Shown here piece by piece: positions 25,559 through 35,476 of a DNA stretch of 64,000 nucleotides. The translations under genes were made by a program, and so were the position numbers. Under the pieces are notes generated by a model. It was given only the letters and a program-made list of their open reading frames with translations. It was not told the origin of the DNA and did no database searches. The stretch is taken from positions 1-64,000 of the forward strand of contig NKIM01000023.1 in NCBI GenBank assembly GCA_002255955.1, written 5' to 3'. Position 1 is the stretch's first letter; each line of letters begins with the position of its first letter. The stretch is from Burkholderiales bacterium PBB2. GTDB lineage: Bacteria > Pseudomonadota > Gammaproteobacteria > Burkholderiales > Burkholderiaceae_C.

Positions 25559-26893
25559 TTACTCCTCCCAGCTGAAGCGGGCGATGGCCAGCGCACCAAA
25601 AGCCAGGGCAAAACCCAGCATCACACCCACCGGGGCGAGTGCCTCGCTGAAGGGCAGGCCGCGCCAGGTCATGGCGTCCAGGCCATCGACGGCCCAGCGG
25701 GTGGGGATGAAGAGCGAGGCGGTCTGCAGCCACTCGGGGAAAACGAAAGAGGGCACCCAGGCGCCGCCCAGCATCACCATCAGCAAGGTGGCCAGGATGG
25801 CCAGGCCCCGCGTGGCCTCGGGCGATTTGCCCAGGGCCGCGATCAGCAGGCCGAAGCTGGCCGTCAGCAGCGAGAAGGCCAGCAGCACGGCCGCAAAGCC
25901 CAGCCAGCTGCCCTGCACCCGCACCCCGAAGGCGGCGATGGCCACGGCGTAGATCAATACAAAGATGATCAGCGAGATCAGCGTGCAGCTGGCGATGCGG
26001 CTGCCCAGCAGGCGCGCCTTGCTCAGCGGCGCCGCGCGCAGGCGCTGCCACAGGCCCTGGCGGCGCATCAGCAGCAGGGCCACGCCGATGTCCACGCCCA
26101 TCATCAGGATGAACTGCACGCCCATGCCGGCGAAGGAGTGGGCATAGCTGTTGTACGGAATGTCGGCCTGGGCGCTGGCCTCCAGCTCGCGGGTGCTGAA
26201 GGGCGGGCTCATGGTGAAGCCGCTGCCGCCTGCCTCAGCCGCTGATGCTGCTGATGCCGCCGAAGCCCCCGCTTGCGGCGCCCGGGCGCTGCGCTCCTGC
26301 ACCCGGGCAATGCTGTCGAACATGGCAGTCAGCTCCTGCCGCTGCTCGGCGGGCAGAGCCAGGTTGTCGGCCACTTGGGCGCGCATGTCCTTCATCACCG
26401 GCGCGCCCTGGCCGCTGAAGGTGTCGGCACTGACCACTTGCATCACATGCTGGGCCAGCAGGCCGCGCACCATGGGCAGGACCATGGCTTGCGAGGGGTC
26501 GTAGTGCAGGGTGATCTCCGGCCGCTGGCCCTCAGGGCCGGCGAACAGGGCGCGGCCGGCCTGCTGGCCGAAGCCCGCCGGCAGCACGATGGCCGCGCGC
26601 AGCTTGCCGGCCTTCACCTGGGCCAGGGCGGCGTCGGCGTCCAGGCTTTGCACGGCCAGGCTGCTGTCGGCCTGAAGGGCGGCGGCGACCTTGGCGCTCA
26701 AAGGGCTGCGGTCCAGGTCGCTGATGGCGATGGGCACCGGGCTGGGCTTGTCGCCGCCCTTTTTGTTGTTGCCGAACAGGCTGCCGAAGAAGGCGGCGAT
26801 CAGGATGGGCGCAATGATGCTCATCAGCACCGCGCGGCGGTTGGAGAAATGCAGGAACAGGTCTTTGCGGACCAGGGCGAGGAAGGCGTTCAT
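25559..26893 (-). CDS. ABC-2 type exporter permease
   Basis: A 444-residue inner-membrane permease of the ABC-2 family (YhiH/NatB type). The N-terminus LVRKDLFLHFSNRRAVLM leads into the first membrane helix. A large periplasmic loop (about 45-235) follows, including an alanine/serine-rich stretch. Five further helices lie from about 240 to the end, with the conserved segment LAILATLLMVMLGGAWVPSF. It pairs with the ATPase gene 44 bases upstream. Together they should form an exporter of a drug-like, lipid or peptide substrate that cannot be named. The basic motif GLWQRLRAAPLSKARLLGSR is the usual cytoplasmic coupling region. Confidence 0.92.
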   Translation of the reverse strand: MNAFLALVRKDLFLHFSNRRAVLMSIIAPILIAAFFGSLFGNNKKGGDKPSPVPIAISDLDRSPLSAKVAAALQADSSLAVQSLDADAALAQVKAGKLRAAIVLPAGFGQQAGRALFAGPEGQRPEITLHYDPSQAMVLPMVRGLLAQHVMQVVSADTFSGQGAPVMKDMRAQVADNLALPAEQRQELTAMFDSIARVQERSARAPQAGASAASAASAAEAGGSGFTMSPPFSTRELEASAQADIPYNSYAHSFAGMGVQFILMMGVDIGVALLLMRRQGLWQRLRAAPLSKARLLGSRIASCTLISLIIFVLIYAVAIAAFGVRVQGSWLGFAAVLLAFSLLTASFGLLIAALGKSPEATRGLAILATLLMVMLGGAWVPSFVFPEWLQTASLFIPTRWAVDGLDAMTWRGLPFSEALAPVGVMLGFALAFGALAIARFSWEE

Positions 26894-26937
26894 GGCGGCG
26901 CTCTCTGTGGGTTTCTTGTGGGGCGGTGGCGCGGAGC

Positions 26938-27894
<957 letters not shown>

Positions 27895-28211
27895 GGGCGG
27901 GCGGGCTCGAAGCCTGGGTTCGGTGAGCAGGTGAAAACTGGACGCGATGCTAGGGCTGAGCCCGGGCCCTGCCCAGAGGGCTGCGACGGATGGACAGCGC
28001 GCGGCGCGAATCGACAGCGCCGGGCGTGAATGATCACAAGGCCGGGTCAACCTGGATTTGCAATCCGCGGCCGGCCGCTATCGTGGCGGCTGCCTGATCG
28101 GGGCCCGTGGATCGGGGCCGCTGGATCAAGGCCGCCGAACGCACCATCACCCGCTGGAATCGGGCTGCCCACCGGCAGCGCGCAGGCCAGCCCAGGGAGG
28201 AGAACACCACC
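27895..28211. other. divergent intergenic region, ABC ATPase / M61 peptidase
   Basis: 317 bases between divergent genes, so both promoters should be here. For the plus strand, TTGCAA (28058-28063) and TATCGT (28079-28084) are a weak -35/-10 pair with a short 15-base spacer. I see no hairpin or repeat of note. Confidence 0.35.
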
Positions 28212-30188
28212 ATGTCACGACGCCTTTTCTCATCCACCCCGGCCCTGCGCTGGGCCTCTTTCAGCGGGCGCACCCGCGCCGCCACGGCCGCGGTCTTGCT
28301 GGCCCTCGCCGGCATCGGGCCGGCCCAGGCCCAGCACCCGATTCCGCAGCCCGAGGACAAGCCCTACCTCGGCCCCATCCGCATCCAGGTCGATGCCACC
28401 GATCTGGACCGCCACATCTTCCAGGTGCGCCAGCAACTGCCCGTGAAGGCCGGCCGCCTGACCTTGCTGTTTCCTCGTTACTTGCCCGGCGCCCATGGCC
28501 CTTACGGCACGGTGGACCGACTGGCCGGGCTCAAGATCCACGCCGGCGCGCAGGAGCTGGCCTGGCTGCGCGACACGGTGGACCCCTTTGCCTTTCATGT
28601 TGAAGTGCCGGCTGGCGTCAACGAGCTGAACCTGGCCTTCCAGTTCCTGAGCCCGGTGCAGCGCGAAGGCGGCCGGGTGGTGATGACGCCCGAGATGCTG
28701 AACCTGCAGTGGATCAGCATGCTGCTCTACCCGGCCGGCCACTACGCCAGCGCCCTCCAGATGCAGGCCGAAGTGACCCTGCCGGCCGGTTGGACCCAGG
28801 CCAGCGCCCTGCGGGTGGAGAGCCAGAGCGCAGAAGGGCCGAAGCGCCAGCGCCTGCGCTTCAAGCCGGTCAGCCTGGAGACCCTGGCCGATTCGCCCCT
28901 GTTCGCCGGCGCCCACACCCGCCGCATCGAGCTGGACCCGCCCGGCCATCCCAAGCCGGTGGTGCTCAACCTCATGGCCGACGACCCGGCCGAGTTGCAG
29001 GCCAGCGAAGCGCAGATCCAGGCCCACAAAAACCTGGTGGTCCAGGCCGACCGCCTGTTTGCCTCCCGGCATTTCAAGCACTACGACTTTCTGCTGGCCA
29101 TCTCCGGCCGCATGAGCGGCATCGGCCTGGAGCACCACGAGAGCAGCGAGAACGGCGTGGGCTTGGGCTATTTCAAGGACTGGGGCAAGCGGGCCGGCAG
29201 CCGCAGCCTGCTGCCTCATGAGTACACCCATTCCTGGAACGGCAAGTTCCGCCGCCCGGCCGACCTCTGGACCCCGCAGTACAACGTGCCCATGCAGGAC
29301 AGCCTGCTCTGGCTCTACGAGGGCCAGACCGATTACTGGGGCCGGGTGCTGGCGGTGCGCTCGGGCCTGGTCAGCCCCGAGCAGGCGCGCGACGCCTGGG
29401 CCGAGATCGCCGCCACCTACAGCCACCGCGCGGGCCGGCTCTGGCGCAATCTGCAAGACACCACCAACGAAGCCGCCATGGCCAAGAGCCGCAGCGGCAA
29501 CGATTGGAGCAGCTGGCAGCGCGGTGCCGATTACTACGCCGAGAGCGGCCTGATCTGGCTCGATGCCGACACCTGGATCCGCGAGCAGAGCGGCGGGGCG
29601 CGCAGCCTCGATGATTTCGCGCGCCTGTTCTTCGGCGTGGAAGACGGCCGCATCGCGCCGCTGACCTACACCTTCGAGGACATCGTCGCCACCCTGAACC
29701 GCGTGCAGCCGCGTGACTGGGCCGCCTTCCTGCGCCAGCGCCTGGACCACAAAGGCCCTGAGGCGCCGCTGGACGGCCTGGCCCGCGCCGGCTGGCGCCT
29801 GAGCTGGGCCGAGACGCCCAGCGAGTTTGCCCGCGCCGACGATTCCGAATGGAAGAACGACGACTTCGCCTACAGCCTGGGCCTCAATCTCAAGCGCGAC
29901 GGCAAGGTCGAGGCCGTGCTCTGGGGCAGCCCCGTCTTCGAGGCCGGCCTGAGCCGCGCCGTCACCGTGGTGGCCGTCAACAACCAGGCCTACAAGAGCG
30001 AACGCCTGGCCGCCGCCATCAGCGCCAACAAGGGTGGCGCGGCGCCGCTGGAGCTCTTGCTGCGCGAGGGCGACCGCTTCCGTCAGGTCAAGATCGACTA
30101 CCGCGGCGGCCTGCGCTACCCGCGCCTGAGCCGCGTCGAGGGCAGCCCGGAGCGGCTGGACAGCGGGGTGCTGGCCGCCCGGCCTTGA
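28212..30188 (+). CDS. M61 family metallopeptidase (glycyl aminopeptidase-like) with PDZ domain
   Basis: A 658-residue exported metalloprotease. A signal peptide ends near PAQAQ. The beta-rich N-terminal domain (about 45-230) contains FPRYLPGAHGPYG, typical of M61. The zinc site HEYTHSWNGKFRRP places His336 and His340, with the third ligand glutamate expected in LLWLYEGQTDYWG. The C-terminal PDZ-like region (about 545-640) includes FEAGLSRAVTVVAVNNQ. Strong ribosome-binding sequence GGGAGGAG precedes the ATG. M61 enzymes cleave peptides with N-terminal glycine or alanine. The S41 peptidase gene follows on the same strand but 189 bases away, with a hairpin between them. Confidence 0.93.
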   Translation: MSRRLFSSTPALRWASFSGRTRAATAAVLLALAGIGPAQAQHPIPQPEDKPYLGPIRIQVDATDLDRHIFQVRQQLPVKAGRLTLLFPRYLPGAHGPYGTVDRLAGLKIHAGAQELAWLRDTVDPFAFHVEVPAGVNELNLAFQFLSPVQREGGRVVMTPEMLNLQWISMLLYPAGHYASALQMQAEVTLPAGWTQASALRVESQSAEGPKRQRLRFKPVSLETLADSPLFAGAHTRRIELDPPGHPKPVVLNLMADDPAELQASEAQIQAHKNLVVQADRLFASRHFKHYDFLLAISGRMSGIGLEHHESSENGVGLGYFKDWGKRAGSRSLLPHEYTHSWNGKFRRPADLWTPQYNVPMQDSLLWLYEGQTDYWGRVLAVRSGLVSPEQARDAWAEIAATYSHRAGRLWRNLQDTTNEAAMAKSRSGNDWSSWQRGADYYAESGLIWLDADTWIREQSGGARSLDDFARLFFGVEDGRIAPLTYTFEDIVATLNRVQPRDWAAFLRQRLDHKGPEAPLDGLARAGWRLSWAETPSEFARADDSEWKNDDFAYSLGLNLKRDGKVEAVLWGSPVFEAGLSRAVTVVAVNNQAYKSERLAAAISANKGGAAPLELLLREGDRFRQVKIDYRGGLRYPRLSRVEGSPERLDSGVLAARP

Positions 30189-30193
30189 GGCTT

Positions 30194-30215
30194 CTGCAGC
30201 CCGGCAGGGCTGCAG
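30194..30215 (+). terminator. hairpin after the M61 gene, possible terminator
   Basis: A perfect 9-bp stem CTGCAGCCC/GGGCTGCAG with loop GGCA starts 6 bases after the stop codon. No T-run follows, so it is at best a weak intrinsic terminator or an RNA-stabilising hairpin. Confidence 0.4.
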
Positions 30216-30377
30216 CTCCATGGACGCGCGTGTCCCGGGTGTCGGCGAAGGTGAATCTGCGCTGCCGCCGAGCCGCCAGGCGCGGGTACAGTGCGCGGGT
30301 TCGTTGGAATCCCTCCGTGGTGACGGAGTTCAAACGAGCCAAGCGGCACAGACCGTGTCTTCTGGAGGAAAAAAGAA

Positions 30378-32042
30378 ATGACGATTGCACAAGCCGGCGC
30401 CGTGGTGCGCCCGCTGTGGGCCGCTCGCCCCATGGCCGCCCTGATCCTGAGTTCCCTGAGCCTGGCGCTGACGGCCTGCGGTGGCGGCGGTGGGCGGCCC
30501 GGCATCTCGGTCTTCGGTGATGCGGCCTACAAGAACGACAACAATGGCGGCGGCAGCGTGGTCGTCAGCCCGCCGGTCCCCAGCCAGCCCGACACCGAGG
30601 TGCTGGCCGCCAGCGCCACCCTGGCCCAGCGATGCGCGCCCGACAACCCTTTGGCCGATGCCGGCAAGAAGAACGGCAGCCTCAGCCTCGAGAAGCAGTG
30701 GATTCGCTCCTACGTCGACGAGGCTTACCTCTGGCGTGAGCAGGTGCCGCGTGTCAATGCCGCGCTCTTCACCGGCCCTACGGTCGAGCAGGCTTTGGAC
30801 AATTACTTCAATGCCCTGCTCACCCCCGAACGCACCGCCAGCGGCGCCCTGCGTGACCGCTTCAGCTTCACCTTCCCCAGCGCCGAGTGGCAGGCCCTGG
30901 CGCAAGGCGGTGTCGAGCAAGGCTATGGGCTGGAGTGGTCGCAGGCCTCGAAGACGCCGCCGCGCGGCCTGCGCATTGCCTATGTGGAGCCGGGCGGCCC
31001 GGCCGCCAAAGCGGGCTTGCAGCGCGGTGACCGCTTGGTGATGGTGGACGGCGTCAATGCCGATGCCGTGGACCAGGGCGGCATCGACGTCCTCAATGCG
31101 GCGCTCTATCCGACAGCCAGCGGCCGAGGCCACAGCTTCCTGTTCAGCCGCGCCGGTGGCATGGAGGTGCCGGCCTACCTGAGCAGTGCAGCGGTGGCCA
31201 AGCAGCCGGTGCTGCTGAGCCAGGTGCTGACGGCGGCCGATGGGCGGCGTGTCGGCCATCTGGTGTTCAACGACCACATCGCGCCCGCTGAGGCCCAACT
31301 GATCGACGCCGTGCGCGATTTCAAGCAGCAAGGCATTGCCGACCTGATGCTGGACCTGCGCTACAACGGTGGCGGTTATCTCTACATCGCCAGCGAGCTG
31401 GCCTACATGATCGCCGGCCCGCAGCGCAGCCAGGACAAGGTCTTCGAGCAGCTCCGCTACAACAGCCGGCGCAGCGCCGACAACCAGTCGCCTTCGGCGC
31501 GCACCCCGTTCTTCACCGAGTCTTGCCTCTACGACGGCAAGGCCTGCACGCTGGAGCAGCCCCTGCCCACGCTGAACCTGGCCCGCGTGTACGTGTTGAC
31601 CCAGGCCGGCACCTGCTCGGCCAGCGAGTCCATCATCAACGGCCTGCGCGGCATCGGCGTCGAGGTGATCCAGATCGGCGGGCGCAGCTGTGGCAAGCCT
31701 TTTGGCTTCACGGCCAAGGACAACTGCGGCATGTCGTACTTCCCGATCGAATTTGTCGGCAACAACGCGGCCGGCTTCGGCGACTATGCCGATGGATTTG
31801 AGCCCGGCGGCAGCGGCGCCGCCGGCTTGCCCGGCTGCCGGGTGGCCGATGACCTGAGCCGCCCGCTGGGTGACAGCCGTGAGGCCATGCTGGCCACCGC
31901 CCTGGCCCACCGCATCGACGGCCGCTGCCCGCCCGAGAGCGCCTCGACGAGCAAGCCTCTGGCCGCCCCCGGCGACGCCGGTCTGGCCTGGACGCTGAAA
32001 CGATCACCGCTGCGTGAGAACCGCTTCCTTGGCGGTCGCTGA
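30378..32042 (+). CDS. S41 family peptidase, lipoprotein
   Basis: A 554-residue carboxyl-terminal-processing-type serine peptidase. The signal ends SLALTAC with a run of glycines after the cysteine, so it is very probably a lipoprotein. A PDZ-like segment (about 175-245) contains YVEPGGPAAKAGLQRGDRLV. The S41 core has LMLDLRYNGGGYL, the nucleophile region TCSASES (Ser414/416) and the catalytic lysine 440 in RSCGKPFGF. Both dyad residues are therefore present. The cysteines near the active site (TCSA and SCGK) are unusual for CtpA and typical of a separate S41 branch of envelope lipoproteins. GGAGG precedes the ATG. Confidence 0.92.
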   Translation: MTIAQAGAVVRPLWAARPMAALILSSLSLALTACGGGGGRPGISVFGDAAYKNDNNGGGSVVVSPPVPSQPDTEVLAASATLAQRCAPDNPLADAGKKNGSLSLEKQWIRSYVDEAYLWREQVPRVNAALFTGPTVEQALDNYFNALLTPERTASGALRDRFSFTFPSAEWQALAQGGVEQGYGLEWSQASKTPPRGLRIAYVEPGGPAAKAGLQRGDRLVMVDGVNADAVDQGGIDVLNAALYPTASGRGHSFLFSRAGGMEVPAYLSSAAVAKQPVLLSQVLTAADGRRVGHLVFNDHIAPAEAQLIDAVRDFKQQGIADLMLDLRYNGGGYLYIASELAYMIAGPQRSQDKVFEQLRYNSRRSADNQSPSARTPFFTESCLYDGKACTLEQPLPTLNLARVYVLTQAGTCSASESIINGLRGIGVEVIQIGGRSCGKPFGFTAKDNCGMSYFPIEFVGNNAAGFGDYADGFEPGGSGAAGLPGCRVADDLSRPLGDSREAMLATALAHRIDGRCPPESASTSKPLAAPGDAGLAWTLKRSPLRENRFLGGR

Positions 32043-32165
32043 GCGTTCGTTGAGGGTTAGCCTGCCGCGCGATTGAGGCGCCGCAAGCGCGCCGCAAGCT
32101 GGGCGGCCTAGGATGGGGTCAGGAACCACCCCATCCCCCGGCCCGGCCGGTGCGAAAGGCTGCCC

Positions 32166-33467
32166 ATGTCCACCGTACAAGACCTCTACCTCCGCAAAAA
32201 GCTGCCCACGGCCGAAGACGCGCTGAGCCTGCTGCGCAATGGCGACTTCATCATCGTGCCCACCGGCGTGGGCGAGCCGCCGACGCTCTTGCATGCACTC
32301 TCGGCCGCGCGGCGGCAGTTCCGCGATATCAAGCTGGGCCAGATCCTGGCCGTGCGCAAGTACGGCTACTTCGACCCCGAGACGGTCGAGCATGTGCGCC
32401 ATGTGGCCTTCTTTTACGGCGCCGCCTCGCGGGCCGGCGGCAAGGAGGGCTGGGTCGATTTCATCCCCAGCTACTTCTCCGAGATGCCGTCGCTGATCGA
32501 GCGCGGCCAGATCCCGGCCGATGTGGTGGTGTCCATGGCCTCGCCCATGGATGCGCATGGCTACTTCTCGCTCAGCCTGGGGGCGGACTACACCATGGCC
32601 GCGGTCAAGAAGGCGCGCGCGGTGCTCCTCGAGGTCAACCCCAACGTGCCCTTCGCCAACGGCGCCTGCACCGTGCACATCTCCCAGGTCAGCGGCCTGA
32701 TCGAGAGCAGCGAGCCGGTGGCCGAGGTGGGCCTGCCCAAGATCGGCCCGGTGCAGGAGGCGATTGGCAAGTATGTGGCCGACATGATCGAGGACGGCTC
32801 GACCCTGCAGATCGGTTACGGCGGCATCCCTGATGCGGTGGTCATGCAGCTCAGCGCCAAGCGCGACCTCGGCGTGCACACCGAGATGATCGGTGACGGC
32901 ATCATGAGCCTGGTCGAGAGCGGCGCCGTCACCAACCGGCGCAAGAACTACCTGCCCGGCAAGATGGTCGCCACCTTCGCCTTGGGCTCGCAAAAGCTCT
33001 ACCGCTTCATGGACCGCAACCCGGGCCTGGAGATGCACCCGGTCGACTTCACCAACGACCCCTATCTGGCCGGCCAGAACGACAACTTGGTGGCCATCAA
33101 CGCCACGCTGCAGATCGACCTGCTGGGCCAGTGCGGCTCGGAAAGCCTGGGGCCCACGCCTTACTCGGGCACCGGCGGCCAGAGCGATTTCGTGCGCGCC
33201 GCCAACCGCTCGCGCGGCGGCAAGGCCTTCATCGTGCTGCCCTCCACCGCCAAGGACGACAGCATCAGCCGCATCGTGCCCACCCTGACCCCGGGCACGC
33301 ATATGAGCACCAGCAAGAACGACATCAACTACGTCGTCAGCGAGTTCGGCGTCGCCCAGCTGCGCGGCAAATCGGCCAAGCAGCGGGCGCTGGAGCTGAT
33401 CAATATCGCCCACCCGAACTTCCGCGAGGAGTTGCGGGAGGCGGCGAGGAAGATCAATTTGTTGTGA
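32166..33467 (+). CDS. acetyl-CoA hydrolase/transferase family CoA-transferase
   Basis: A 433-residue CoA-transferase of the family that includes 4-hydroxybutyrate CoA-transferase and acetyl-CoA hydrolase. The catalytic glutamate, which forms the CoA thioester, is Glu240 in GVHTEMIGDG. Glycine-rich CoA-binding segments IGYGGIPDAV and YSGTGGQSDFVRAA follow. It is cytoplasmic, with no signal peptide, and probably exchanges CoA between acetyl-CoA and a short acid; the acid cannot be told from sequence. A CTAGGAT sequence about 50 bases before the start could be its -10 box. It stands alone: the S41 gene upstream is on the same strand but 123 bases away. Confidence 0.92.
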   Translation: MSTVQDLYLRKKLPTAEDALSLLRNGDFIIVPTGVGEPPTLLHALSAARRQFRDIKLGQILAVRKYGYFDPETVEHVRHVAFFYGAASRAGGKEGWVDFIPSYFSEMPSLIERGQIPADVVVSMASPMDAHGYFSLSLGADYTMAAVKKARAVLLEVNPNVPFANGACTVHISQVSGLIESSEPVAEVGLPKIGPVQEAIGKYVADMIEDGSTLQIGYGGIPDAVVMQLSAKRDLGVHTEMIGDGIMSLVESGAVTNRRKNYLPGKMVATFALGSQKLYRFMDRNPGLEMHPVDFTNDPYLAGQNDNLVAINATLQIDLLGQCGSESLGPTPYSGTGGQSDFVRAANRSRGGKAFIVLPSTAKDDSISRIVPTLTPGTHMSTSKNDINYVVSEFGVAQLRGKSAKQRALELINIAHPNFREELREAARKINLL

Positions 33468-33491
33468 TCCTCGGGCCGGGCGCGCGGCGGC

Positions 33492-34058
33492 TCAGATCCC
33501 GCGCAATTCCATCTTCATCAGCTGGAAGTGCACCTCGCGGCCCACGGGCTTGAGCGAGACCAGGCGGAAGCTTTTTTCGGTGCCGACCTTGTAGACGCGC
33601 TCGTCGCGGTCACCGCCGACGTCGCCGCAGCCGTTCGGGTCCTTCTTTTCGCCGCGGCTCTTGCGGGCCTTGGCTTCCAGGGCGGCCGGGCTGCCGGCGC
33701 TGCAGTCCAGCACCGGGCCGTAGCCGGCGAGGGCCTCGCGGTAGTAACGGGCCACGCGCTCCAGATCGTCGTTGCTGGCGAATTTGGAGACCACCAGTTT
33801 CATGCCGAAGGGGCCGAAGGAGAAGCCGATGGTGGCGCTTTCCTTGTCGTCGTCCTTGTCGCGCTGTGGTCGCGCGCCGGGGTAGGCGGGCAGGCCGATG
33901 TCCTTGAGGTCGGCCTGTTCGCGGATGTCCAGGCCGGCGCTGAAGGCTTTGGCGGGCTTGGCGTTGCTGGCCTCGTCGCCGGCCATGGCGGGCGACGTCA
34001 TGAGGCCCAGACCGAGAGCAATGGCCAGGGCGTTGAACAGGTGGCGGTGTGTCTTCAT
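33492..34058 (-). CDS. exported protein of unknown function
   Basis: A 188-residue protein with a signal peptide ending SPAMA. The mature part contains FGPFGMKLVVSKFASNDDLE and VARYYREALAGYGPVLDC, a pattern I have seen only in uncharacterised exported proteins. A lysine/aspartate-rich stretch is at about 125-150. Two cysteines (LDC and NGC) might form a disulfide. It converges with the CoA-transferase gene and diverges from the small lipoprotein gene at 34404. No function can be given. Confidence 0.75.
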   Translation of the reverse strand: MKTHRHLFNALAIALGLGLMTSPAMAGDEASNAKPAKAFSAGLDIREQADLKDIGLPAYPGARPQRDKDDDKESATIGFSFGPFGMKLVVSKFASNDDLERVARYYREALAGYGPVLDCSAGSPAALEAKARKSRGEKKDPNGCGDVGGDRDERVYKVGTEKSFRLVSLKPVGREVHFQLMKMELRGI

Positions 34059-34403
34059 GGTGGGGACCTTGCTTGCGAGGTGGTGCGGGCTTGCTTGTTG
34101 AAGAGGCATGGCTCGCAATGTAGGAGGGCGTGGGCGCCTGAGCCAGCCGGCTCCGACCAGCTGCAGCCTGGGCGGCACAGACCGCACGAAAGAAGCGTGA
34201 GCCGGCGCGAAGGCGGCACCACTGAGACGGTTCAGGCCGCGATTTATGCAGTGGGTCGCAAAGTGAGGGACGGCCCTGCCTGTCATTCCTAGGATGCGCC
34301 CATCTGCCGTGATCCAGGTTTCAAGCCTGAGTTCATCGGCCGTGTCAGTCCAGACTCCATTCACTTTCCTGTTCAAGTCCAGCGCCTTGCTGGCGCCCCA
34401 TCC
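34059..34403. other. divergent intergenic region between two small exported proteins
   Basis: 345 bases that should hold promoters for both flanking genes. On the plus strand CTAGGAT (34289-34295) is a possible -10 box, about 110 bases before the lipoprotein start. No -35 box, repeat or RNA fold stands out. Confidence 0.35.
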
Positions 34404-34778
34404 ATGAAAACCTCCCTGCGCTCCGTCCTGTCTTTCTCCGCAGCCGCCGCGCTGGCCTTGCTGGCCAGCGGCTGCGCCATCCACGTGACCCACACCGAGG
34501 GTGGCAACAGCAGCAAGCTCAGCATGAATGCCGCCGGCACGGCCAGCTTCCAATGCGTGGCCAGCCCCAGCGGTGAATGCCACTACGCGCTCTACACCAG
34601 CCGCTGCAGCACGGCCGAGGGCGAAGGTGGTCAGCCCGCCACCACTTGCACGCACCAGGTGATCCGTCAGTTCTCGGTGCCCCTGGGCCAGACCCAGGAG
34701 CAGCGCGACCTGCCGCAAGGCTTCAAGCAATGCATGAAGACCAGCCAGAAGCCGCAAGTGCCGTCCTGCGGCAGCTGA
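34404..34778 (+). CDS. small lipoprotein of unknown function
   Basis: A 124-residue protein with a clear lipoprotein signal; the lipobox LLASGC puts the modified cysteine at 24. The mature part has five further cysteines (FQC, GEC, SRC, TTC, QC and the terminal SC region), so disulfides are likely. No family is recognised. It converges with the membrane protein gene at 34793, 14 bases away. Confidence 0.75.
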   Translation: MKTSLRSVLSFSAAAALALLASGCAIHVTHTEGGNSSKLSMNAAGTASFQCVASPSGECHYALYTSRCSTAEGEGGQPATTCTHQVIRQFSVPLGQTQEQRDLPQGFKQCMKTSQKPQVPSCGS

Positions 34779-34792
34779 GAAGCGAGGCCGCC

Positions 34793-35425
34793 TCAGCCCT
34801 TGGGTGAGCGGTGGCCCTCGGCCTCGCAGCGCTCGACCGGCTTGGGAATGTCCCCATCGAGCGTCGAGGTCCAGCAGGCATCGAGCACCGAGCAGTAGCA
34901 AGCCTCGACGCTGATCTTGCTCTGCCGGTGCAGGTTGAGGCGGTCCCATGCCTCGAACACCACGGGGTCGCTGGCCGGCGGCCGGGTCCAGTTGAAGATG
35001 GCAATCTCTTTGCCCGCCGAGATCAGGCGTGGGGCGATGGACGAGGTGATGAAACTGACCTTGTGGCCCTTCAACTCGGGCGACACGCTCTTCATCATCG
35101 CAAGCATATGGTCCACCGGCTTGCCGTCTGATTTCAGTTCGAACCAGACCATGCGGGCCGGGCCGTTGCCCACGTTTTGCACCGTGAAGCGCAGCTGGGC
35201 TTGGCCGTCGGACATATTGCTGGTGCCGAACTCCAGCAGCGGCGTCGAGTTGGCCATCACCAGCCGGGTGTTCTCTTTCACCAGGGCGGCCATGGTCTGG
35301 CTGGTGCGCCAGGAGCCGTAGACGGCCGCCACCGAGCTGAGCACCATGCTGCCAGCCACGGCGATGTGGAACCAGCGCGGCGCCGGGCCGGCCTCGGGTT
35401 TGCTAAGTCGGGGCAGATCGATCAC
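34793..35425 (-). CDS. membrane-anchored protein of unknown function
   Basis: A 210-residue protein with one N-terminal membrane helix (about 19-38, WFHIAVAGSMVLSSVAAVYG), a short coiled region and a beta-rich outer domain with LLEFGTSNMSDG and NVGNGPARMVWFELKSDG. The C-terminus has three close cysteines (EACYCSVLDACW). It starts with GTG directly after the T-run of a terminator that belongs to the upstream M14 gene. Transcription may therefore depend on read-through or on a promoter inside the M14 gene. I do not recognise the family. Confidence 0.7.
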   Translation of the reverse strand: MIDLPRLSKPEAGPAPRWFHIAVAGSMVLSSVAAVYGSWRTSQTMAALVKENTRLVMANSTPLLEFGTSNMSDGQAQLRFTVQNVGNGPARMVWFELKSDGKPVDHMLAMMKSVSPELKGHKVSFITSSIAPRLISAGKEIAIFNWTRPPASDPVVFEAWDRLNLHRQSKISVEACYCSVLDACWTSTLDGDIPKPVERCEAEGHRSPKG

Positions 35426-35466
35426 AAAAAAGCGGCTCCCAGGTGGGGCATCATCAAGAAAGCCGC
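35426..35466 (-). terminator. intrinsic terminator after the M14 carboxypeptidase gene
   Basis: On the minus strand, GCGGCT (35461-35466) pairs with AGCCGC (35432-35437) across a 23-base loop that itself contains a small CCCA/TGGG stem. Six T residues (35431-35426) follow directly. It lies 11 bases after the stop codon of the M14 gene, and its T-run touches the GTG of the next gene. Confidence 0.6.
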
Positions 35467-35476
35467 GACTGTAGCG

